From the NCBI GenBank assembly GCA_021927905.1, contig BLLK01000074.1, positions 434,001 through 498,000 of the forward strand: a stretch of DNA of 64,000 nt, given 5' to 3'. This DNA is from Chaetoceros tenuissimus. Taxonomy: Eukaryota; Bacillariophyta; Thalassiosirophyceae; Chaetocerotales; Chaetocerotaceae. Positions 47,953-58,050 of the stretch are shown in pieces; the stretch's first letter is position 1, and every line of letters begins with the position of its first letter. The notes under the pieces are model-generated. The model was not told the DNA's origin and did not search any database. It worked only from the letters and a program-made list of their open reading frames with translations. The translations under genes and the position numbers were made by a program.

Positions 47953-48891
47953 ATGTCAGACGGAAAGAAATCATTACGAAAAGAACAATCTAAACCTCTC
48001 ACTGTCGAGGAAAAAGCAGAATTTGGTTTGAATGAAAGTGATTCCCTCGAAGAAGAAATTTCAATACAAGAATTTTCAGAACAAGAAGAAGACGACATTC
48101 AATCTGCCAAAAAACAAATTACAATTGGTGAATATGAAGTATCACTTCCACAAGAAAAGATTCCCTTGTTGGGATTAATGGGCTGTGCTGTCGTTTTACA
48201 CATTGCAATCTTTATCGACAACACAATTTATTCTTCCATGTATCGTTATGGAATCATTTTGAGTGTTTGCAGTTTCTTTGGTGGGACGATTAGTATGGTC
48301 ATTCCATCTAAAAAAGCCATGCCCATCAATTACTTTTTATATTTTGTCACGTATGCTGGTGCATGTTTCAATACAGTCGGGTCTGGACCATTTGCAAAGG
48401 CTGGCAATGGTTTCTTCGCCTCGTGGGGCCTTTGCATTTGTGCTGCGATTGCTGCAGATCCACCTGGAAGTTTGAGACGTGCCTTGTTCAATTCTACCTT
48501 GAATCTTGGTGCTGCTGCACTTGTGGTACTCTTGACATTGCTTCCAGATTTGATCAATGGGGTACCAAAGGAATTTGAAATTGAGACGTACATTACTGTT
48601 GGAGGATGTTCATTTACATTGTTTTTGGTCATGTTGCTCATGACTCTCAAGTGGTGTACTTGGAATCAAAAAAGGTCTTCTTGTGGTGAATCTCTATTCT
48701 TGACGTTTCTATCGGTTCTTTGGACTTTTATTGCTTGTATGGTTACTTTTAGAGGACCATTCAAGGAAGTTGGCAGTGGATACTTTGCAAGTTGGTTTGG
48801 TCTTGTCATGGCTGTGAAAGCGGCTGGACTTGAATGGAGAAATCGTGTAAAGGTCAAGAAAGATGGTCGTGAAGGTGAGGGTCAGCAGTAA
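47953..48891 (+). CDS. multi-pass membrane protein, two-fold internal repeat
   Basis: Start chosen at 47953 (MSDGKKSLRK) because the 19 codons before it look like non-coding leader; the first in-frame ATG is 47896. The product has 312 residues. An acidic cytosolic N-terminus of about 75 residues precedes seven or eight hydrophobic segments. Two segments share a repeated signature: FNTVGSGPFAKAGNGFFASWGLCI near residue 145 and FRGPFKEVGSGYFASWFGLVMAV near 275. This points to an internal duplication. The C-terminus is charged (WRNRVKVKKDGREGEG). I do not recognise a transporter family; the G-x-G-x-F-x-S-W signature recurs in diatom membrane proteins of unknown role. Confidence 0.8.
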   Translation: MSDGKKSLRKEQSKPLTVEEKAEFGLNESDSLEEEISIQEFSEQEEDDIQSAKKQITIGEYEVSLPQEKIPLLGLMGCAVVLHIAIFIDNTIYSSMYRYGIILSVCSFFGGTISMVIPSKKAMPINYFLYFVTYAGACFNTVGSGPFAKAGNGFFASWGLCICAAIAADPPGSLRRALFNSTLNLGAAALVVLLTLLPDLINGVPKEFEIETYITVGGCSFTLFLVMLLMTLKWCTWNQKRSSCGESLFLTFLSVLWTFIACMVTFRGPFKEVGSGYFASWFGLVMAVKAAGLEWRNRVKVKKDGREGEGQQ

Positions 48892-49301
48892 AGTGGGAAA
48901 TTGGAAATGATGCGATTTGTTGATACTTTAAATTTGAATTGGAGCATGGTATACATGACTTTGGACTCAAAGGGGAAATGAATGGAGAGTCGAGTAAAAG
49001 TATAGATTTTAGATAGATGTTTGTTATAAATGAAATTGTTTTTCAACATTTGAAAGGAGTAGCAATGTTAGCAGCTAAACTGTTTGCATGAAATAATAGA
49101 TTCCAAAGGAGGCGAGAATTTAAATTCTAATTCCTTTTTCTTGAAATGTCAACAAAAGGAAATGAGATTGTAAGTGTATCCTTCACTATACTATATATTT
49201 CTACTTATAATATTCACAAACAGCATAAATTAGGTGTACATTTTCGTTTAAGATTATCGATACATACATGTATTTATTCTAAATTTTCTCTATCAAAAAA
49301 T
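48892..49301. other. 410-bp region between convergent genes, no gene seen
   Basis: 3' flanks of the membrane protein gene (plus) and the glutamine synthetase gene (minus). The plus-strand frame that begins at 49146 runs antisense through the synthetase gene and is not a gene. Confidence 0.6.
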
Positions 49302-50546
49302 TTATGCCTCTTCTCTGTTAAGTCCCTCAATAACTGGTGCATCAACATCCTCCATGATGGTAGACATGATCTTTCCAGAAACAAGGTATGGATCACAATT
49401 GGAAGATGGACGACGGTCCTCAAAGTATCCCTTACCCTCAGCCTCGGTGTCACGTCCAATTCTTACAGATGCTCCACGGTTAGCAACTCCGAAAGAGAAT
49501 TGATCAATGGATGCAGTCTCGTGCTTTCCAGTCAAACGAAGCTCATTTCCAGTTCCGTATACAGCAATGTGTTCTGCGTGCTTAGCTCCAAGCTTGTAGA
49601 TAGCCTTCTTGATAATGTCAAGTCCTCCCTCTTCACGCATAGCCTTGGTGGATACGTTGGTGTGCATTCCAGCTCCATTCCAGTCTCCCTCAGTGATTGG
49701 CTTAGGGTGAAGGGTACAGTATACCTGGAAGTCTTCGCATACACGCTGAAGGATGTAACGAGACATCATAAGCTGATCTCCAGCATCGATTCCAACACAT
49801 GGTCCTACTTGGTATTCCTGCTGTCCAGGCATAACCTCTCCGTTGGTTCCGGAGATGTTGATTCCAGCATAAAGACATGCCTTGTACATAGCATCGGTAA
49901 CGTGACGTCCGAAGGAGTTCTCTGGTCCTACGGAGCAGTAGTATGGTCCCTGTGGGCGGGATGGCATACCTCCCTGTGGCCATCCAAGAGGTGTCTTCTC
50001 GTCAAGGTTGAAAAGGGTGAACTCTTGTTCCATACCGAACCAGATCTCCTCGTCTTCATGTCCCTCGAATGCAGCAGCAGCGATAGCACGGGTGTTGGTT
50101 GGGAGTGGCTCTCCAGCAGGAGTGTAGGTGTCGCACATAACAAGGATGTTTTTAAGTCCATCAGAGCGAGGGCGGAAAGGATCGGTGAAGATCGCCTGTG
50201 GCTTAAGGATAACCTCGGAGTCATCTCCTGGAGCCTGGTTGGTGGAGGATCCATCGAAGTTCCACTTTGGAAGATTTTCTACAGCCTCAGCCTTGTCTGG
50301 GGTAAGGGTACGGGTCTTGGATCTGGTGTTTCCATCAGCATCAACCCAAACGTACTCAGCCATGATCTTGTCAGCTGGGAAGGAAAGAGCGTCGTACTTT
50401 GAAATTACTGCTGGGTCAAGAGCGGACTGTCCAGTCTGCTTTGGGAGAAGAACATTGAGGGAGGTAGATGCTCTTGGCTGTACAGATGGTGCAAATGCAG
50501 CAGCAGTGGAAAGGGTAGCAAGGAATGCAGCAGAGATGAACTTCAT
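49302..50546 (-). CDS. glutamine synthetase type II, plastid-targeted
   Basis: Single exon, 414 residues. It makes glutamine from glutamate, ammonium and ATP, the entry step of the GS-GOGAT cycle. The start is a signal peptide ending T-A-A-A-F-A-P followed by a Ser/Arg-rich stretch, the diatom plastid presequence. Enzyme motifs follow in order: [25 protein letters not shown] with the metal-binding Glu pair, GYYCS-like [38 protein letters not shown], and [10 protein letters not shown]. Length without the presequence (about 370) fits the eukaryotic GSII family. Codon use is visibly more biased to C-ending codons (ATC, TCC, GGA/GGT) than in its neighbours, typical of high expression. This bias also leaves long antisense frames. 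Confidence 0.96.
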   Translation of the reverse strand: MKFISAAFLATLSTAAAFAPSVQPRASTSLNVLLPKQTGQSALDPAVISKYDALSFPADKIMAEYVWVDADGNTRSKTRTLTPDKAEAVENLPKWNFDGSSTNQAPGDDSEVILKPQAIFTDPFRPRSDGLKNILVMCDTYTPAGEPLPTNTRAIAAAAFEGHEDEEIWFGMEQEFTLFNLDEKTPLGWPQGGMPSRPQGPYYCSVGPENSFGRHVTDAMYKACLYAGINISGTNGEVMPGQQEYQVGPCVGIDAGDQLMMSRYILQRVCEDFQVYCTLHPKPITEGDWNGAGMHTNVSTKAMREEGGLDIIKKAIYKLGAKHAEHIAVYGTGNELRLTGKHETASIDQFSFGVANRGASVRIGRDTEAEGKGYFEDRRPSSNCDPYLVSGKIMSTIMEDVDAPVIEGLNREEA

Positions 50547-50931
50547 TTTGGATATGTATTGGTGATAAGAAAATTTATGGCTGATGTGGATTGGATGGGA
50601 AAGAAAAAATCTTTCTCATTACTGGCTTTTCGGCGAGCGTAAAGAAAGATACAGTCAATGGCTATCATCAATCAAAGGTGGATGATGCAAGCCAACATTT
50701 TGAACATCTGCCAAAATGGATGGCTCCGATGAAAACACGACTAATACCGGTAGCAAATTTTCATTGATTTTGTGTGCAAATTCCCAAACAATGCCGGCAC
50801 TTTCATTTTGTGTGGCTGTGAGAAGCCAGAAATCAAGAGAAAGGGGAAGCAAAGAACAAGTAGTACACATCCTGCATGAAGTAATTATTTGATGAAGACA
50901 CTATGCCTTCATTTTTGAAAGAACTTTGAAT
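50547..50931. other. 385-bp upstream region of the glutamine synthetase gene
   Basis: Promoter side of the synthetase; no open frame is supported. Nothing distinct is seen. Confidence 0.5.
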
Positions 50932-51035
50932 CTACCTCCAGCACGGTTACCAGTAACCGTAAATTTTTAGGAGAAGGGCTTAAGTGAGTCCCACAAAAAG
51001 AGGTGCTCCATCACCTCTCATTTTTCTCAACGCTT

Positions 51036-51067
51036 CACACATCCACACATCCACACATCCACACACC
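51036..51067 (+). repeat. (CACACATC)n microsatellite
   Basis: About four tandem copies of an 8-bp unit in the non-coding DNA downstream of the minus-strand gene at 51161. Confidence 0.9.
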
Positions 51068-51160
51068 ATCGACGATCGTCGTCTCTTTTCTTTAATTCAA
51101 CCTTTGTTTCAGTTGTCAGGCTGCGTGCCTATATTGAATGGGTAATTTTCATGCCTTCTA

Positions 51161-52069
51161 TTATAGAGGTGACATAAGATTGGCTACTAGGTAGTGAGAT
51201 TGGAGTTTATTGAGAGTAGATATTATATTCTTCCCAATTTGTATAAGTCTCTGTGCCTCCTCATCTCTCTTATGGTTGATCTTGTCATCCGTTTGCTGTT
51301 TGATTTGCTGCTCCAATTCTTTCGAAGAATTTTGGAATTCTTTATGCTGGTCTTCCATATTTCTTTCTAATTCCGATACTTTCCTTTGCAGGGAGGCTAC
51401 TTCATGCTTCAATCTTTCTACTGTATTATCTAACTCTTCCTTCACCGATGATAGAATTGGTTCATACCTCGATGGTAACACGAATTCACCACATGTCCCA
51501 CATGAATATTTTATCCGCTTATCCTTTCCTCTGACAGTTTTACTTGTACTATTAGAATCATTTTCAACACTTGAAGAATCAGCCATTGCACCACCTACAA
51601 GCTTAGGAATCCGTCGTACCCAATTTGGAATCTCAAAATCTTCGTCAAATTGTTCATCTGGAGTATGGATGTCAAGTATATTTTCTTTATTACCCAACAT
51701 GAAGAACTTTGACCTATAGTAACTATTCGTGGCAATGTTTAAACTATTTTCGATTGTAGTGAAAACATTTCTACCTGCTTTGTCCACAAGTTCGCTGAGT
51801 TCTTCATTATTCATTCCTAGCACATTTGCAATAGTTGGAAGGTCACGTGTAGCTTCTATTACCATATCATGAGCACTTGGCTTGTGATATACAAACCAGA
51901 ACGGCTCTTTGATACTCTGTTCATTATATTTCTCTATTGCACTTTGTAATAATGTTTTGAGTTTGATGAGAGATGCATTAGGCTTGGATTTGCCCATGAC
52001 GAATACTGAGAAAAGGGGTATATTCCACGGTCTGTTGGTAGAAGAAGAAAAGGGTTTGCTAGGGAACAA
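51161..52069 (-). CDS. uncharacterised coiled-coil protein
   Basis: Single exon, 302 residues; the ATG at residue 25 (MGKSKPNASL) is an alternative start with a better N-terminus. Residues about 25-120 are helical, with an HRDC- or HTH-like run (EATRDLPTIANVLGMNNEELSELV). In the middle, RIKYSCGTCGEFVLPSRYEP has a C-x2-C pair. Residues 205-285 form a strong coiled coil (LDNTVERLKHEVASLQRKVSELERNMEDQ). No membrane segment or catalytic motif is visible. It is enclosed by a 14-bp inverted repeat. The family is not recognised. Confidence 0.6.
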   Translation of the reverse strand: MFPSKPFSSSTNRPWNIPLFSVFVMGKSKPNASLIKLKTLLQSAIEKYNEQSIKEPFWFVYHKPSAHDMVIEATRDLPTIANVLGMNNEELSELVDKAGRNVFTTIENSLNIATNSYYRSKFFMLGNKENILDIHTPDEQFDEDFEIPNWVRRIPKLVGGAMADSSSVENDSNSTSKTVRGKDKRIKYSCGTCGEFVLPSRYEPILSSVKEELDNTVERLKHEVASLQRKVSELERNMEDQHKEFQNSSKELEQQIKQQTDDKINHKRDEEAQRLIQIGKNIISTLNKLQSHYLVANLMSPL

Positions 52070-52449
52070 ATGCTGGAACCTAATCGTTGAATGTGTGCTG
52101 AAATGATGTGTGGTATTTGTTCTCTAACAACCCTTTTATTTTTTTCATTAGAGCCAATTCCAATAGGCATGTAATTCACTAGGTGGTGTCGTTGTTTTTT
52201 TTCTATGTTTGCACAAAAATCGCTGAAAATGAGTGGCACAGAGGGGGTCTCTTTTCAGCGACAAAATGAGCTAAATACGTCGAACCTATTTTTTCGTGCT
52301 GGAGGTAGAATCAGTTGCATACGTAATCTGCAGACCTTTGTTATTACTTACTTTCTTCTGGAAGAATAGCATTTCATTGGTTGTAAGATTCTTATTGTCT
52401 GCAGGATAAAGATTGCAAGGTTTTGAGTCCCAAGTACATTATATAAAAC

Positions 52450-53223
52450 ATGAGTTCTTCGCAATGGGCAGATCTTGATTCTGATGATTCCGATACGGAA
52501 GCAATCTGGGAAGCTTCACAACATAGTGGACTCAATGATGGAAATATACAGGTGAGAAAGATATGAAATTGATATATATGTTTTATTTGGTGTATCTTTA
52601 TACTCATTATGTTTCCAAAAAAATTCTAGATTCCATCTGCTACAAACAATACAGAAGAAGAACAACAACAAGAAGAATCCAAATCCAATAATTCATCCTC
52701 CGATGGAAATCAATCATCATCATCGTCTGAAGAGGAAGATGAAACATCACCAGAAGAAGAAGAAACAAAAAGGCAATTACTGCAAAAACTAAAGGAAGAA
52801 AAAAAGAAACAATCTACAAGTCAAAAGAAACAACCATTGACCAAAAAAGAAAAGGCTGCTTTGAAAAACAAAGAAATGGATGATTTAGATAATTTATTGA
52901 ATGAATTTGGTGTGTCTGCTGATGAAACTACTGGAAATGATGGTGACGATGAACAAGAAAAGACTACTTGTGGTAATGATGCTTCGTCGAAAAAGAAGAA
53001 AAAGAAACGTAAAAAGAAGAAAAGTGATACTACTGGAATCACGACGGAAGATGAAGATTCATCTACACCTGTTGATGTATCAAAAGTATTACGTGCCAAG
53101 GCAAAGTCAAGTAAAAAGTCATCCACTTCTGTGGCTGCAAAAGTGGCGAAGGCTGGAAAGGCTACAGCATCAAAAAAGAAGGATGGTAAAAAGAAAAAGA
53201 ATCAACCAGAGTATGGAAGATGA
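52450..53223 (+). CDS. Lys/Glu/Ser-rich nuclear-type protein of unknown function
   Basis: Two exons (52450-52551, 52630-53223; 78-bp intron) give 231 residues. It starts MSSSQWADLDSDDSDTEAIW. A Ser/Glu-rich acidic stretch follows (about 45-75). A conserved-looking core reads PLTKKEKAALKNKEMDDLDNLLNEFG (about 113-138). The tail is strongly basic with two KKKKK clusters that would serve as nuclear or nucleolar localisation signals. The core resembles the K-KE-L-K-x-KE-(M/L)-x-DLD-x-L-L-x-E-x-G segment of small conserved eukaryotic proteins, but I cannot name the family. Without exon 1 the frame lacks an ATG before residue 105, which supports the splice model. Confidence 0.75.
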
Positions 53224-53418
53224 GCAATTGAATCATTGCTCTAAATGTCTTGTATGCATATAAATGCACATGCTTCAATTTTGGAACTACACAACATCTA
53301 TCAAACATATCCGCTAGCTACTATTTCACGAATGAACAAAGAACCGCTAACTACTTATAATAAATACTTGCAAACACTACTACTACTATTGACTATTTAC
53401 TTTTACATTCTATTCCAT

Positions 53419-54387
53419 CTATGAATTCTGAAGACATGCAATCGCTTGCTGAAGTCTTTCAATGGCAAGATCTCCATCTTTTTCATCAATAGCAGTCAAT
53501 GCAAACTGTGTCAATTCTCTTGCATCTGCCAAAGCAGACTTGGAATGTTTCTTCTTTTTACCAGTGACTCCAAACATGCCAAAGAATCCTGACTGTTCTG
53601 GTTCATCTTCTACTGTATCGACTGATGGTGCAGAAACTGGTACCGGTGGTGGCAGGCCAAAGTTATTACTTGCACTATTGTCTTCCTCGTCATCATCATC
53701 ATCACTTTCCACTACAGGAGGAGGAACGACTGGTGCCATTGGCGGAGGAGCAAATGCAGCACTATCCGCAGGATAAGCCGGTGGAGGCGGCATAACATTT
53801 CTCATCGAACCATCCTTTTCAACTTCAAGTCCTTCCCCTTCTTCATCTTCCACTTGATTATTCGCTTCACCATAACCACCAGGTACAATCTCTCTTCCCT
53901 CCTTGATAGCCTTGAGAATCTCTGTACTCTTCCACTTGGCATAAAAAGACTTTTTAGACTGCTCCAAAGCTTCTTCACCCTCTAACTCCTCCTCTGATTG
54001 AAATTGTTTCAAAATATCTAAAAAGGAAGCAGCAGCGTAAAAAGTTCTTGCGGTGGCTTTACCACTTTGACCCGATCGATCTTCCGCATCAGCCTTGTCG
54101 AATATTTTATATGCAAAATCTCTACAAACGACGTATTTTTCATCCTTGCTGAAATTTCCCATTTTAGCTCGATGTTCTTCGAGTATGTCGAGGATTTCTC
54201 CCAGGCATTTTTTGGCTTCAGGTGTTGTGGCTAAATCCATATTTAAAGCATGTTGTACTGCATACTGCCTACAATGGAAAGCTACAATTATAGTTTCGGC
54301 GGATGGGTTGCTTTGCTTCGAGAGTTCTTCCGCGCGTCGGATATACTGAGTGATCTTTTTAAGTTCAGGAGGTATACGGAGGGCCAT
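53419..54387 (-). CDS. VTA1: VTA1/LIP5, regulator of VPS4 in the ESCRT pathway
   Basis: Single exon, 322 residues. The N-terminal half matches the Vta1/LIP5 MIT-like domain: PPELKKITQYIRRAEELSKQ, AFHCRQYAVQHAL, DILEEHRAKMGNFSKDEKYVVCRDFAYKIFDKADAEDRSGQSGKATARTFYAA (here split over residues 67-120). The middle is acidic, then Pro-rich (PPPPAYPADSAAFAPPPMAP). The C-terminus (ADARELTQFALTAIDEKDGDLAIERLQQAIACL) is the two-helix domain that binds the VPS4 ATPase. VTA1 promotes VPS4 oligomerisation and ESCRT-III disassembly at endosomes. A truncated copy of its first 25 codons and promoter lies at 58461-58670. Confidence 0.93.
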   Translation of the reverse strand: MALRIPPELKKITQYIRRAEELSKQSNPSAETIIVAFHCRQYAVQHALNMDLATTPEAKKCLGEILDILEEHRAKMGNFSKDEKYVVCRDFAYKIFDKADAEDRSGQSGKATARTFYAAASFLDILKQFQSEEELEGEEALEQSKKSFYAKWKSTEILKAIKEGREIVPGGYGEANNQVEDEEGEGLEVEKDGSMRNVMPPPPAYPADSAAFAPPPMAPVVPPPVVESDDDDDEEDNSASNNFGLPPPVPVSAPSVDTVEDEPEQSGFFGMFGVTGKKKKHSKSALADARELTQFALTAIDEKDGDLAIERLQQAIACLQNS

Positions 54388-55564
54388 GGTTTGTTATTAT
54401 TTGTTGTAGATAGATGGATGTTTTATGCTTCTGTTTTGTTTTGTTTGATGTGCTTTATATGTATGCTTTCTAATTATGTAATGCATTCATTTTAGATCTT
54501 GAAGTTTTGTTCTTTTTTGATCGCCGAACACAGGAGTTGGATTGGTGTTCGCATTGGAAAGAAAATTCAATACCTATTGTATGACATGCTAGCATAATGT
54601 CTAACCGTAAAATAACCACCCGACTAACGCAAAGACCTAGGGTTTTCTTGAAAGGAAAATGTTCCTCAGATTTCTTCCACAGCTTATATTTTTTAACTTC
54701 ATAGATTTCAACGCTTCAAGTTCAATAAGCAAACCAATTCCTTTCCCTGTTTTCAAACCAAAAGAGTACCATAATTACTTCACAGTAATTTCAATAGTAC
54801 AACAAAGCAAGTGAATATTACTACAGCGTCCTTGTCGGTAATAGTAGTACTACTAATTCTGAACACATTCTTTTTCTTGGAAACTATAATCAATTGACGG
54901 AAGTTGAAAGCAATCTGTTTTAACCTGTCAACCATAATCAAATCTGTTTGGATTAGGAAAGAAGTGAAATACTACGAAGCAAAAACGGTGAGTAATACTA
55001 TTATCTTGTTTTATACTCTCCTCCAAAAAGGATAGGATCATGAGAGAAATCTGTAATGATTGTATCATCAATAAGCCAATTCTATCTTCTAATCATTACT
55101 CTCAATTATAGGATTAGGAAGAACACCTGGAGACTTGTACTACGACATCCTCTTCACTATCGCTTTCAGCCTAACAAGACACAAGAAGTCAGTTTCAGAC
55201 GCATCATCTTCCTTGGAAAGCTATCGCCAAGCGTAAATAAGGTGAGTTCTATAGTCTTCCGTTTGCCTCATCGAGTTCTTGGAACATCATTATGGATAGA
55301 TGGATCGAGGAGAATAGAGCTTAACTACAAGAAAAGACTCTTCTAGCTCTTTAGCTACTAGATCAAAAGCATAATGTTGTCAGCGATTGATTTCATATCT
55401 AGCATATCACAGCAATTCCTTTTTTAGATTGCAGGTATTCCTCGATTTGAGAAAGCTTTCACCTCAAAAAGAAAACAAATATTAATTTTGGCTGCTTACA
55501 ATTCTAACACTATGATTACATATTTACAAATTCTACAGAGAAAATACGAACTCAAGAATCTACC
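54388..55564. other. 1,177-bp divergent intergenic region with intron-like signals
   Basis: No coding region is supported. Two GT-AG pairs look like introns: 54988-55111 (ggtgagt ... caattatag) and 55242-55434 (ggtgagtt ... gattgcag). If used, they would make a spliced 5' leader for the gene starting at 55565. The first 200 bp are the VTA1 promoter, of which a diverged copy lies at 58540-58670. Confidence 0.35.
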
Positions 55565-58050
55565 ATGAAAATTACAATCTTCCTAGTACTTCTATTTACA
55601 GTTTTGACACAAGCTCTAAGTTCTTCTACTCATCAGCAGGAACAACACAACGACGACACTGCAGATAAATTGGAAATCGAGTCAGTTGCCTCTTTCAAGG
55701 TATGCACCTATATATTTCTTCATTTCTACGAGTCTTATGATGACTAACAACTCTCTTTCCAAAGAAGTTTTGGAAAATCTTTTCGTATGAGGAACCGCCA
55801 CTAAGAAGGTTGAGTTCACTTCAGGTTGAGAAGCTTCAAAATTCGGAGAAACTCTTACCTATTACTTCCGAGGTACGGATGTTGTTGTTCGTTTGTTTTC
55901 TTCCATTATTCTATTTTAGCTGATTTGACCTGAACCTCTTTTCAAAGCTTCAAACCACAGCGCTCGTTTCCAACGCCAATACAAACCACATCAAAGGAAC
56001 TCATTATGAAAGACAATTGAATGATGATGGATGTATGACATTTGCATTCTCAGTTGATAATAATAATTATTATTCCCAGGATGATTACTTGGATGTGAAT
56101 GGAAGTGGGACCACATTGGAGTCGTACTGCGACGACAACAATTGCTGTCATAACAATGATTATGATGATTATTATCCAAAGTATTATGATGACCAATCCT
56201 GTGCAGAATGGTCTAAGAACCCCACTGTACGCTATACAATATGCCCAAATTCATGCATAGGAGATAATGCTTGTTTACGCATTGGAGAGAACTTTGCGGG
56301 TGACTCAACTATCCATTTATCAAAAGATTCATGTTCAGGTGATTCTTCTTGTTATAGGTTGGCATATAGAACTACAAAGAAAATCAATGTAGAAGTTGGA
56401 GAAGGAAGTTGTACTTCTGGATTGAGCTGCAATGACTTGGCTTATTTCAGCACCAACTTGGAGGAACTGATTGTTGCGAAACAGTCCTGTAAAGAGCATC
56501 AATCGTGTGACGATGCTGCCTTCCGTGCATTAGCAATCACTGCACTTGTCATTGAAAGTAACCAATGTAATACATTCCAAAGTTGTCGGCATTGCGCATA
56601 TGAGTCAGTGTTTACAGGAGGTCTTCAACTTACCACACAATGCTGTGGAGATCCTGGGGATGTAGATGCTTCATGTAATGGACTTTCACAATCACCATCG
56701 GTTTCACCATCAGTATCATCTTTTCCATCAGTATCATCTTTTCCATCTGATCAACCATCATTATCGTCCATCCCGTCGGATCAACCTAGCGATGTTCCTT
56801 CAGACGTACCATCAGATGTTCCTTCAGATGTTCCGTCAGACGTACCAAGTGATATACCATCAGTCATTCCTTCAGACGTACCATCAGATCAGCCTAGCGA
56901 TATTCCTTCAGATGTACCATCATTGAACGTGAGTAAATTCATCTTTTTCAATCTTTTAAAATTATTCATTATGCTAACTCGAAAGTCTCTTTTTTAGCCA
57001 TCTATCTCTATGTTGCCAACTATCCCATCTGTTTCTTTCATGACCATTTACTTGGAAGTCGAATTATCCGGTATTACACCGGCATTATTTAATTCCTTCT
57101 CAGAAGACTTAAAAAACATCATCAAAGATGCAGTCATTCAATTCTTGGCTGATCTAGGTATTACCTTGACCCGTGAAGATATTGAGGTCGAAAGTAATAC
57201 TTCAAGAAGACTTTACAGAGAGTCTCGTCATCTTCAAAATGATCCATCATTTCTTGTAAGTTACAATGGACCAAATAGTGATGCAACTACAATTGAAAGC
57301 AATATCAATGCAGGTCTTGCTTCTAGTGTGAATACAAACCTTTCGGGGGTCACTGCTCAAGTTTCAAGCTTATCTGCACCTACACCACCATATGTTGAGC
57401 CACCTAGTCCATGTGCATATCAAAAATGCAACAATGCCGGAAAATGTGAGGTTACATCCAAAACCGAATTTACATGCGTTTGTGAAACCTCCTTCATCAA
57501 TTCTGCAAATGGACGTAGTTGTGTTTGTCCACCTGGTTTTATCCGAAAGAGCGACAATAGATGTTATGATCCAAATACACTTAGTCCAATTCCTCTTACA
57601 AGTTCACCTACTTTGTCCCCGAACGTGCTATCCAATACTTCTGCTCCATCATCCTTCCCTTCTAACATGTCTTTGGACGAAGATGAAAGTTGTAACGATG
57701 ACGAGAATGCTAAATTCTTTCTCCTTCAAAACACCGATGAAAGTGTCAAGTGCTATTGGCTTTCAAAGAACAAGGCTCGCACCAGTAAAAGAATTGGAAA
57801 ATACTGTGGACTCAACAGAGTCAAGAACATTTGTAAATCTACATGCTCCTTTTGTACGTGCACAGATGATGATTCTTATACTTTTGAATTGTCCAATGTT
57901 TCTGATCCAGCGAAGAAGATTAAGGGTTGTGACTGGCTTGCTTCGAACAGAAAGAAACGTGAGATTCGCATTGCCAGATACTGTACAGAAGACTTTGATG
58001 ATGGTGCCTTGATCAATGCTTGCACCAAGAGTTGTGGATTGTGTAAGTAA
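55565..58050 (+). CDS. secreted surface protein: Cys-rich, PSD repeats, EGF-like, ShK-like
   Basis: Four exons (55565-55699, 55765-55872, 55948-56928, 56998-58050) give 758 residues. A signal peptide occupies residues 1-19 (KITIFLVLLFTVLTQAL). Residues about 100-310 form a Cys-rich region with repeating blocks (C.GDNACLRIG, CSGDSSCYRLA, CTSGLSCNDLA, CKEHQSCDDAA, CNTFQSCRHCA). Then comes a low-complexity Ser/Pro/Asp stretch of D(V/I/Q)PS units, a hallmark of diatom wall and adhesive proteins. Exon 4 starts with a globular domain of about 110 residues (MTIYLEVELSGITPALF). An EGF-like module follows (YQKCNNAGKCE...CVCPPGF). It ends with two Cys-rich units like those of the sulfatase at 17231 (KCYWLSKNKAR, GCDWLASNRKK). 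It probably acts outside the cell in adhesion or in the frustule coat. Confidence 0.8.

Larger units (their letters stand above)
50932..52308. repeat. 14-bp perfect inverted repeat bracketing one gene
   Basis: ctacctccagcacg (50932-50945) and its exact reverse complement (52295-52308) enclose 1,377 bp. The trinucleotide AAT sits directly outside both ends. Just inside the left copy lies the palindrome acggttac-ca-gtaaccgt (50943-50960), then a second hairpin agaggtg/cacctct (50999-51018). The enclosed DNA holds one 302-codon gene. It may be a small DNA-transposon-like unit, but the encoded protein is not a recognisable transposase. Confidence 0.45.

Noticed and set aside
49146-50402. A 418-codon plus-strand open frame
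   Set aside because: It is antisense to glutamine synthetase. The strong codon bias of that gene removes stops on the opposite strand; the translation has no family resemblance.
55056-55346. 96-codon plus-strand frame
   Set aside because: Overlaps intron-like signals and has no protein-like features.
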